A DNA stretch of 64,000 nt from positions 1-64,000 of the forward strand of contig CAMMNN010000008.1 in assembly GCA_946498245.1 (NCBI GenBank). Reading direction: 5' to 3'. Source of the stretch: an uncultured Clostridium sp. (GTDB lineage Bacteria; Bacillota; Clostridia; Lachnospirales; Lachnospiraceae). Below the pieces are notes generated by a model. The model searched no databases. It saw nothing but the letters and a program-made list of their open reading frames with translations, and had not been told where the DNA came from. This document shows positions 58,326-64,000 of this stretch, one piece after another (the first letter of the stretch is position 1; each line of letters begins with the position of its first letter). The position numbers and the translations under genes are program-made.

Positions 58326-59876
58326 ACTGTCCTGTTTCATATCTGCTTTTATATATCTTATCGTCCGCTCTGAACAATCGAGAGCCTCTGCAAGTTCTTT
58401 CGCTGTCATATTGCTATGTTCCTTTATAAATTCCATGCGACGCTGTTTTAATTCAGTTTTCCTTTTCCGGCTATCCCCGTATCTCTTATTATCATAACGC
58501 TTTAAGGCCCTTTTCCGCCGTTCCTCTCTCTGCCCCTCGGTATAACAGGCATAGGACTTTTCTAAGTCGCAGGATTGAAAGTTTAAAAGCTCTGCGATTC
58601 TTTCGTTTGTATATGTATAGTCGGTTTGGGATTGATAAACAGATTGTAATATTTGATCGGCTTCGTTTATGAAACCGTTATCTATACAATCATACAGAAT
58701 CGCTTCTACGTCCTCTATGCTGAATCTGGCCTTTTTACAGTAAACTGCCAGTATATGACAGAAGATAGCGCGGTAGCCTTGTGGAACGGTATATCTCCGT
58801 ATTGCATAATTTTGTAAATCCCGTATGATACGCAAGTATCTGCGCTTCGGAGAAAGAGGCTCTTGTATCAGTTCTTTTATAACAGTTCCTGTTCGAGTAT
58901 CTCTGCCTCTGCTCTGGCTAACTTCATCGGGAATATCGTATTTGATCCCGCTTTTCTTTTGCCTCCCTTTCGTCAAAGGTCGTTTACTTATCTGCGGCCC
59001 CTTTGTCGCTTTCTCCGCCTTATCCTTTCGCTCTCTCCAAGTGCCATTTTTTATCATAGTAGCTTTCCGCTTCTCGGAACGCCTCTTGATATTCTCACTG
59101 ACATATGTATCAACCGCCTCATTGGAACATCTGAAAAAATCAAGTCTTATGATACCCCTGTCTTTTGACTTATTGATATGAAAGAGCCTTGTTATTTTAA
59201 TGTTGTTTATATCTTTTACATTCCTGCTGTTGGGAAATCTTAAAATTCTCGATTTGTTCCGACAAGCTATGTCTGCTTTAAAATATGTTATCAAATAATC
59301 CGTATATTGCTTTCTCAGGTCTGTCCCTTGCCCGGATGTTAAATCAATTTCCCCTACCAGCCAATAAAGATGAAGCCCATGCCCGCTTGCAACTACCCAA
59401 TTAGGCAATACTTCCTCTGTTAAGTGATAAACTTCGCAAAGCCAGTTTTTTATCCTGCTCTCGTCTATCCGCGAAAAGTCCATTCCCTCTATATCGTCAA
59501 TATCAATATAAATCGTGTTAATTCTTGAAACGTTCCTGTCAGTCCTCCAACCCGTAAAGAGTGCTGGCGAAAAGTATAAGTTCACGTTTTTATCTGCAAG
59601 GATTGATAAATCCCTCAATGCCTGCTCCCTATCGCCATACGAGAAATTATAGCTTATTCCTTCGGAAGATGAAGCCATGCACCAGATACACTCGTTTCTA
59701 CCAAGTGCGGGAAAAACATCATTGAAAAACCGCTTCAACTCTGCTTTCATACTTATACACCGAGATAAACGGCATTTTATCCATAAGTCAAAAACAAAGA
59801 AATATTTGTCGCTATTATGTTCCATATCGTCATGGCTTTCGTCAAACTCAATCATTAAATCTTTATACTTTCCCAT
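58323..59876 (-). CDS. AEP-type primase/replication protein of the mobilizable element
   Basis: The ATG at 59876 behind GGAGG is preferred (517 aa) over the track start. Archaeo-eukaryotic primase motifs are visible: the metal-binding strand INTIYIDIDDIEG near residue 120, the His motif ASGHGLHLYWLVG near 165, and SRILRFPNSRNV near 215, like RepB-primase family proteins. A C-terminal helix-turn-helix (MTAKELAEALDCSERTIRYI) could bind an origin. It would prime copying of the element after excision or transfer. A palindrome lies upstream. Confidence 0.8.
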   Translation of the reverse strand: MGKYKDLMIEFDESHDDMEHNSDKYFFVFDLWIKCRLSRCISMKAELKRFFNDVFPALGRNECIWCMASSSEGISYNFSYGDREQALRDLSILADKNVNLYFSPALFTGWRTDRNVSRINTIYIDIDDIEGMDFSRIDESRIKNWLCEVYHLTEEVLPNWVVASGHGLHLYWLVGEIDLTSGQGTDLRKQYTDYLITYFKADIACRNKSRILRFPNSRNVKDINNIKITRLFHINKSKDRGIIRLDFFRCSNEAVDTYVSENIKRRSEKRKATMIKNGTWRERKDKAEKATKGPQISKRPLTKGRQKKSGIKYDIPDEVSQSRGRDTRTGTVIKELIQEPLSPKRRYLRIIRDLQNYAIRRYTVPQGYRAIFCHILAVYCKKARFSIEDVEAILYDCIDNGFINEADQILQSVYQSQTDYTYTNERIAELLNFQSCDLEKSYACYTEGQREERRKRALKRYDNKRYGDSRKRKTELKQRRMEFIKEHSNMTAKELAEALDCSERTIRYIKADMKQDS

Positions 59877-59957
59877 AAAAATCCTCCAGCATAGTTTTTT
59901 CAAAAATAGTATGTATGAAAATCCCAAAATCTCACATCAAAAGAGATGATAATATGG

Positions 59958-59973
59958 TAGTATATATATACTA
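59958..59973. repeat. 16 bp palindrome before the primase gene
   Basis: TAGTATATATATACTA is perfectly symmetrical and preceded by GG, giving one GGTAGTAT copy like the element ends. It lies about 80 bp upstream of the primase start and may be an operator or origin site. Confidence 0.45.
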
Positions 59974-60006
59974 TACTCAATCGGAAATTTTTGCCGCCCC
60001 CAAAAA

Positions 60007-60031
60007 AGCCGGAACCTTGGCGGCTCCGGCT
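60007..60031 (-). terminator. Terminator after the integrase gene
   Basis: On the minus strand AGCCGGA and TCCGGCT form a stem around GCCGCCAAGGT, followed directly by TTTTTTG, only 8 bp after the integrase stop. Confidence 0.9.
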
Positions 60032-60038
60032 TATCCCA

Positions 60039-61295
60039 CTAATTATCCAGCACTGAAAAATCCACTTTTAAATTTTGATTCCAAAAATCAATAATCTCCT
60101 GCCTGTCACCTTGATCGTGCCAATAAACAGAGGTTGAAGTGTTATCTTCAATCGAATGTCCCGCACAGCCATAGACTTGAAACGGATTAACTTTTCCGCT
60201 ATTTAACAATAGGCTTATAAACGTATGTCTTAAATCATGCAAGCGAACCAGCGGCAAAGGCTCTTTGTTATCTTTTTCCAATCTCTTATTGATACGCTTT
60301 TGCAATTCTTTAAAACGGCGGCTCACTTTTCCTGGATGTGGCAGATAATCATTTACAATATTTGTTTTCGTCAAATAGACATAATCATCTACTTCAAGTT
60401 TTTTCCCCTGTTTCCAATCATTCTGCTGCTCCTGCTCTAATTTGATAAATCTTTCTAGCACTTCACAAATGCAGGAAACTCTTGTCTTTTCCCCTTTTGG
60501 CAATTTTTCAAGGAAGCCTGTGTTTAATTGCACTCTTGCAGTATCAACTAAAATTTGTTTTTTATCGAAGTCTATTTTGCCCCATTTCAGCCCGCATAAT
60601 TCAGAACGCCTCATCCCCGCCAAAAGTGGAAAACTGACCATCAGTAATACGCTTCTATCTTTTTCCAGCAACACTTGATTAAGCAAAGTATTCGCTTGCT
60701 CTAATGTCAAAGCAGTTGCCTCGTACCTTTGAATTTTTCCATAGTCAGCTTCAAGCACCACATTTTCACTGATACCATACTTTGAAAAATTCTTCTTCAT
60801 AAACCGCCACAAATCAACTAAGTGGCTTTTATGCTTCTGAATCGTGTTTGCACTCAACTCTAAGTCGTTTTGACAATAAAGAAAATAATCCTCTATTGCG
60901 GCGGTATCGACTTTCTTTAAATCCATATCTCCAAAAAAATCTATAAAGTGCTTATGTTGTGAATTTTTTTGAAGTTTATAAGATTCACTCCATTCTTTAT
61001 CGCTGTCATAGTATTTTTCCTTATAATCCTTGATTACCTGCTCTATATAGACTTTTCCCGTAGCACCAGTAATCTTCTTACGCCGTTTTTCCGCATTATT
61101 TTTTCCTATAAGGGCTTTTGCCTCTTTCAGCGTGTTTACTACCCTTGTAGTCTTTTTTTGCCGCTCCTTCCGCTTTCCTGTCTTTGGGTCTGTAATCATC
61201 TGCCGCCCCATGTCAATGGAAACCACATATTTCCCATCTTTGATTCTCTGCTTGATTCCTGCGATACCTGTGTCTTTTACTTCGTCTTTTCTCAT
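60039..61295 (-). CDS. Tyrosine integrase of the mobilizable element
   Basis: The 418 aa protein has the phage-integrase family layout. Its N-terminal arm-binding region is DGKYVVSIDMGRQ..., the SAM-like domain around residue 100-200, and the catalytic domain. Catalytic residues are RRSELCGLKW (Arg), LHDLRHTFISLLLN (His-x-x-Arg), CAGHS (His) and SVYWHDQ (Tyr). It catalyses excision and integration. It points outward to the left from the right end of the element. AAAGGAAA precedes the ATG; an earlier ATG with GAGGAG upstream (61316) starts a short out-of-frame ORF that may act as leader. Confidence 0.94.
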   Translation of the reverse strand: MRKDEVKDTGIAGIKQRIKDGKYVVSIDMGRQMITDPKTGKRKERQKKTTRVVNTLKEAKALIGKNNAEKRRKKITGATGKVYIEQVIKDYKEKYYDSDKEWSESYKLQKNSQHKHFIDFFGDMDLKKVDTAAIEDYFLYCQNDLELSANTIQKHKSHLVDLWRFMKKNFSKYGISENVVLEADYGKIQRYEATALTLEQANTLLNQVLLEKDRSVLLMVSFPLLAGMRRSELCGLKWGKIDFDKKQILVDTARVQLNTGFLEKLPKGEKTRVSCICEVLERFIKLEQEQQNDWKQGKKLEVDDYVYLTKTNIVNDYLPHPGKVSRRFKELQKRINKRLEKDNKEPLPLVRLHDLRHTFISLLLNSGKVNPFQVYGCAGHSIEDNTSTSVYWHDQGDRQEIIDFWNQNLKVDFSVLDN

Positions 61296-61358
61296 TCTTT
61301 TTCCTTTCCTGTGCCATACTCCTCTTAAAATTTAAGATAGCACATCTTTAAAAATTTT

Positions 61359-61378
61359 GGTAGTAAATCTGGTAGTAT
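61359..61378 (+). repeat. Right-end integrase-site repeat
   Basis: GGTAGT (61359-61364), AAATCT, GGTAGTAT (61371-61378): the same 12 bp-phased pair and orientation as at the left end (53348-53367), lying between the integrase start and the response-regulator tail. Confidence 0.6.
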
Positions 61379-61408
61379 AAAGAATGATTTTTCTGATAAA
61401 AAAGAGAA

Positions 61409-61432
61409 AGATCCTTGCAAATACAAGGATCT
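61409..61432 (-). terminator. Terminator of the response-regulator operon
   Basis: On the minus strand AGATCCTTG and CAAGGATCT form a 9 bp stem around TATTTG, followed by TTCTCTTTTTTATC. Depending on where the element ends it may belong to the element or the host. Confidence 0.85.
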
Positions 61433-61452
61433 CACAGGTATCATTTCCGTTT

Positions 61453-62142
61453 TTACACCTTGAAGCGATAGCCCACGCCCCATATGGTTTCTATGTATTG
61501 GGGCTTTGCCGTATTAAATTCAATTTTTTCCCGAATTTTTTTAATATGGACGGTTACTGTGGCAATATCGCCGATAGATTCCATATCCCAAATCTTGCTG
61601 AAAAGCTCTTCTTTTGTGAACACATGGTTTGGGTGCTCTGCCAGGAAGGTAAGGAGATCGAACTCTTTTGTGGTAAAATTCTTCTCTTCCCCGTTTATCC
61701 ATACACGGCGGGCCGTCTTATCGATCTTGAGTCCCCGGATTTCGATAATGTCATTTTCCGGCAGACCGCTTCCGATAAGCCTTTCGTATCTGGCCAAATG
61801 GGCCTTTACCCGGGCCACCATTTCGCTGGGAGAAAAGGGTTTGGTAATATAGTCGTCTGCTCCCAGGCCCAGTCCCCGGATTTTATCAATATCCTCTTTT
61901 TTGGCGGAAACCATGATAATGGGAATATTTTTCTTCTCTCTCAGCTTCCTGCAGATTTCAAATCCATCGGTTCCCGGAAGCATCAAATCCAGTATCAGCA
62001 GGTCAAAGTCTTCATTCAGAGCCCGTTCCAGGCCGTTTGTTCCGTCATTGTCAATTTCCACCTCAAAGCCTGACAGCTCCAGATAGTCTTTCTCCAGTTC
62101 CGCAATACTCTCTTCATCTTCGATTATCAGTATTCTGCTCAT
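61453..62142 (-). CDS. OmpR-family response regulator
   Basis: The 229 aa protein has a receiver domain at 1-115: acidic pair IIEDEES, phosphoacceptor DLLILDLMLPGTDG near residue 51 and the Lys switch VSAKKED. A winged-helix DNA-binding domain at 130-229 ends IETIWGVGYRFKV. The gene overlaps its sensor kinase gene by 29 bp. Its 3' end abuts the mobilizable element, so its last codons may be supplied by the element. Target genes unknown. Confidence 0.95.
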   Translation of the reverse strand: MSRILIIEDEESIAELEKDYLELSGFEVEIDNDGTNGLERALNEDFDLLILDLMLPGTDGFEICRKLREKKNIPIIMVSAKKEDIDKIRGLGLGADDYITKPFSPSEMVARVKAHLARYERLIGSGLPENDIIEIRGLKIDKTARRVWINGEEKNFTTKEFDLLTFLAEHPNHVFTKEELFSKIWDMESIGDIATVTVHIKKIREKIEFNTAKPQYIETIWGVGYRFKV

Positions 62143-63634
62143 CTTGAATAACCTCCTGGTATTTTCTCAGGACAAAATGAATTTCCGTCCCCATTCCTTC
62201 TTTACTGGTGGCCCAGATACGCCCATTGTGGTCTTCAATAATCTTCCTTACAATAGACAGGCCAATGCCGCTTCCTCCTTTTTGGGAATTTCGGGAAGCG
62301 TCCGTCCGGTAAAAGCGGTCAAAAATATTAGGCAGATCCCTTGCTGCAATTCCTCTTCCGTTGTCCTCGATTCCGACCTCTATAAAATCTCCCACATCTT
62401 TAATGCGGATATTGATAATGCCTTTCTTTTTATCAAAATATTTTACCGAATTGCTGATGATATTGTTGACAACTCTTTTTAGCTGCTCCGCATCTGCAAT
62501 GACGCAGACATCATCATCTACGTAATTAAAATATCCCAGCTCTATGCCCTGGGCTTCCAGATCCAGCCCTACTTCCTCCACACAATCTTTAAAGTACTGA
62601 GCTACATTAATCTTAGAAAACGTATAGGGAATCTTATTGGTGTCGATTTTGGAATAAAAGGTCAGCTCATCAATCAGCCGATCCATGTCATTGGCTTTAT
62701 TATAAATGGTACGGATATACTTGTCCAATTTTTCCGGCGACGAGGCGACTCCGTCTAAAATTCCTTCCACATAGCCCTTAATAGCTGTAATGGGGGTTTT
62801 TAAGTCGTGGGAAATATTACTGATCAATTCCTTGCTTTCCTTGTCATATTGGACTTTTTCTTCTGTGGATTCCTTCAGGCGAATCCGCATCTCTTCAAAA
62901 TCCTGACATAACTGGCCGATTTCGTCCTCGTCCTCTACTTCCAGGGAAAAATCCAGATTTCCGTCCCGAATCTTCTTTGTTGCCTCCTTTAATTTTCCCA
63001 AAGGATGGATAATGGAACGGTAAATCCACATGGCCATAGCCATACCCGCTACAATCAATATTAAAATGCCGGAAATCAGCATTTCCTGAAACATCATCTT
63101 TACTTCCGGCAAAAAGTCATCTACCCGGGACACCAAAAAAGCGGAACCTTCCGTTCCGTCAGGATATAAAAAATCCACCTGTTTGATTAAGTGCTGGCTG
63201 TCCCCGTCCAGATACAGCCCGCCTTCTTCCATGCCCTCGGCGCTGCCGTAGGGAGGCAGGGAAGAAAGGACATCTTCTTCCGCCGTGTTGTCCCCGTCCC
63301 CGGCGTAGATAATTTCTTCTCCTTTCCGGACTACCAAATACGCATAATACTGTTCCAACAGCTCGTTCATTTCGTTTAAGTAGTCTATATCGTCAAAATT
63401 TCCGGAATCACTGGAAATCGTCTCTATTAATTTCTCCTGGTACCGCTGAGTCAGCCGGTTAAATGCCTGAACAGAGTTTCCGGAAAACAGATCGATGGTT
63501 TCCGTCAGCCCATAGGCCTTGCTGAAAGCTTTTGCCTGATAGCTGGACAATCCCATTACTACCATGTATATCAAGAGGATCGGTACCAGGGTAATGGTGA
63601 TGAAGGCTATAGCCAGCCTTGTTTTCAGCTTCAT
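62114..63634 (-). CDS. Membrane sensor histidine kinase
   Basis: The 506 aa kinase has two membrane helices at about 8-28 and 185-205 that flank an extracytoplasmic sensor of about 155 residues. A HAMP domain (SIIHPLGKLKEATKKIRDGN) follows, then the H-box ISNISHDLKTPITAIKGYVEG near residue 275. The ATP-binding N, G1 (EDNGRGIAARDLPNIFDRFY) and G2 (GGSGIGLSIV) boxes complete it. GAAGGAG before the ATG. It phosphorylates the response regulator encoded downstream. The acidic, Tyr-rich sensor suggests no obvious ligand. Confidence 0.95.
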   Translation of the reverse strand: MKLKTRLAIAFITITLVPILLIYMVVMGLSSYQAKAFSKAYGLTETIDLFSGNSVQAFNRLTQRYQEKLIETISSDSGNFDDIDYLNEMNELLEQYYAYLVVRKGEEIIYAGDGDNTAEEDVLSSLPPYGSAEGMEEGGLYLDGDSQHLIKQVDFLYPDGTEGSAFLVSRVDDFLPEVKMMFQEMLISGILILIVAGMAMAMWIYRSIIHPLGKLKEATKKIRDGNLDFSLEVEDEDEIGQLCQDFEEMRIRLKESTEEKVQYDKESKELISNISHDLKTPITAIKGYVEGILDGVASSPEKLDKYIRTIYNKANDMDRLIDELTFYSKIDTNKIPYTFSKINVAQYFKDCVEEVGLDLEAQGIELGYFNYVDDDVCVIADAEQLKRVVNNIISNSVKYFDKKKGIINIRIKDVGDFIEVGIEDNGRGIAARDLPNIFDRFYRTDASRNSQKGGSGIGLSIVRKIIEDHNGRIWATSKEGMGTEIHFVLRKYQEVIQDEQNTDNRR

Positions 63635-63734
63635 TCCCTGTCTCCTTCCTGCATTTATTCTATCTTTATTAGTATAACATAGTTCTTTGGGTTTGTTTCT
63701 AAAAGTATTCTAAATTTTTGCGGGAAAAGAAAAC

Positions 63735-63769
63735 AGAGAGCCGCTGCTTTAAGCAGTAATCGGCTCTCT
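63735..63769. terminator. Bidirectional terminator
   Basis: AGAGAGCCG and CGGCTCTCT pair around a loop that itself contains CTGCTTTAAGCAG. T-rich runs flank both sides (GTTTTCTTTT on minus, ATTTTCTTTG on plus). It ends the unrecognised gene at the right edge. Confidence 0.85.
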
Positions 63770-63791
63770 ATTTTCTTTGTCCTGTTTCCTA

Positions 63792-64000
63792 TCACCTATC
63801 CTGCAAAAACCGTTCTGGCGTAATCCGCTCCCGCTTCTCTCCGGCGAACCGTTTTACGGCTTCTCTGGCCCGCGCCTCTTCCCGTTCTTTTTCCTCCTGG
63901 TTCCGGTACGGGGAAGCCCCTATCTCTATGAGCTTTTCCTGAATCCGGGCTGCCGGAAGCTGTGCTGGCTGACAGCCATGTTTTACGCAAAGAGCTGCAG
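63792..64000 (-). CDS. C-terminal part of an unrecognised protein, cut by the window edge
   Basis: The open frame from the window edge to TGA at 63792 reads KHGCQPAQLPAARIQEKLIE, then IGASPYRNQEEKEREEA and ends VKRFAGEKRERITPERFLQDR. It has normal protein composition and a charged helical end. The track's 64 aa ORF at 63796 is in a different frame with an atypical Gly/Arg-rich composition and is a shadow of this one. The family cannot be named from 69 residues. Confidence 0.6.
   Translation of the reverse strand, partial: AALCVKHGCQPAQLPAARIQEKLIEIGASPYRNQEEKEREEARAREAVKRFAGEKRERITPERFLQDR

Larger units (their letters stand above)
53201..61481. mobile_element. Integrative mobilizable element inserted at a response-regulator 3' end
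   Basis: An AT-rich block encodes a tyrosine integrase and AEP-type primase on the right, and a MobV relaxase and Xis-like protein on the left. Both ends carry GGTAGT-N6-GGTAGTAT in the same orientation. Outside these, the left boundary has a 15-codon response-regulator tail and the right boundary is the tail of the intact response regulator, 22 of 30 bases alike. Limits are inferred from these repeats; no exact direct repeat was found, so borders may shift by tens of bases. No conjugation genes are present, hence mobilizable, not conjugative. Confidence 0.75.

Noticed and set aside
53201-61481. Integrative conjugative element of Tn916 type
   Set aside because: No type IV secretion, coupling-protein or Tn916-like regulatory genes; only integrase, Xis-like protein, relaxase and primase are present.
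53202-61481. Exact direct repeats as att sites
   Set aside because: The two boundary sequences agree in 22 of 30 bases but share no long identical core, so precise attL/attR limits are not claimed.
63796-63990. 64 aa ORF at the right edge
   Set aside because: Gly/Arg-rich shadow; the neighbouring frame is open to the window edge with normal composition and is taken as the real gene.
1-64000. CRISPR arrays, rRNA, tRNA genes and insertion sequences
   Set aside because: No regularly spaced repeats, no recognisable rRNA or tRNA cloverleaf sequence and no transposase ORF were noticed in the window.

Overview
The window looks like a chromosomal segment of an anaerobic, spore-forming Firmicute of the Clostridia, most likely Lachnospiraceae-like. 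This is inferred from gene content, not from a search. The supporting signs are strong AGGAGG ribosome sites, a SAM-I riboswitch before metK, a preQ1 riboswitch before a QueT-type gene, a DnaD plus DnaI-type helicase-loader operon, a SigH-like sigma factor, the long clostridial form of Prs, and a small holin-like type I toxin.

Region 1 (about 0.2-20.7 kb, all on the minus strand) is one surface-polysaccharide operon of sixteen tightly packed genes behind a single recognisable promoter. From the promoter outward it encodes a Wzt-type ABC ATPase with a carbohydrate-binding tail, a methyltransferase-like protein, and a very large kinase-like/GT2/GT4 protein. It continues with a GDP-D-glycero-alpha-D-manno-heptose set (HddC, HddA, a GmhB fusion, GmhA), a GT2 enzyme, and three large polytopic membrane proteins. 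It ends with the CDP-3,6-dideoxyhexose entry enzymes RfbF, RfbG and RfbH, a LicD-type transferase and a GtrB-like GT2. No ABC permease partner is present. A partial HPr-like gene that lacks the active-site histidine lies at the left edge.

Region 2 (20.7-37.3 kb) is core housekeeping: metK, murA, a large membrane-anchored protein, prs, the helicase loader, dnaD, murC, an HPr paralogue, queT, an aldehyde dehydrogenase, a lipoprotein and a DEAD-box RNA helicase. It carries dense regulation. DnaA boxes in tandem lie upstream of the dnaD promoter. A type I toxin-antitoxin locus has two facing promoters. The helicase gene has an attenuator-like leader with an overlapping leader peptide.

Region 3 (37.3-52.2 kb) is a catabolic locus. 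A LysR regulator faces a long minus-strand operon encoding a SnoaL-like protein, MmgE/PrpD, an M20 amidohydrolase, an oligopeptide-type ABC transporter, a flavoprotein with its ferredoxin, a substrate-binding lipoprotein, an MBL hydrolase and a SigH-like sigma factor. An opine-dehydrogenase-like gene is divergent from it. The substrate cannot be named from sequence.

Region 4 (about 53.2-61.5 kb) is an AT-rich integrative mobilizable element with an Xis-like protein, a MobV relaxase, two tandem paralogous unknowns, two secreted transglutaminase-like proteins, an XRE regulator, an AEP-type primase and a tyrosine integrase. It abuts the 3' end of a response-regulator gene, and a second, diverged response-regulator 3' end lies at the other boundary. 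A third transglutaminase-like paralogue lies just outside.

Region 5 (61.4-64 kb) holds the response regulator, its sensor kinase and the C-terminus of an unrecognised gene cut by the window edge.
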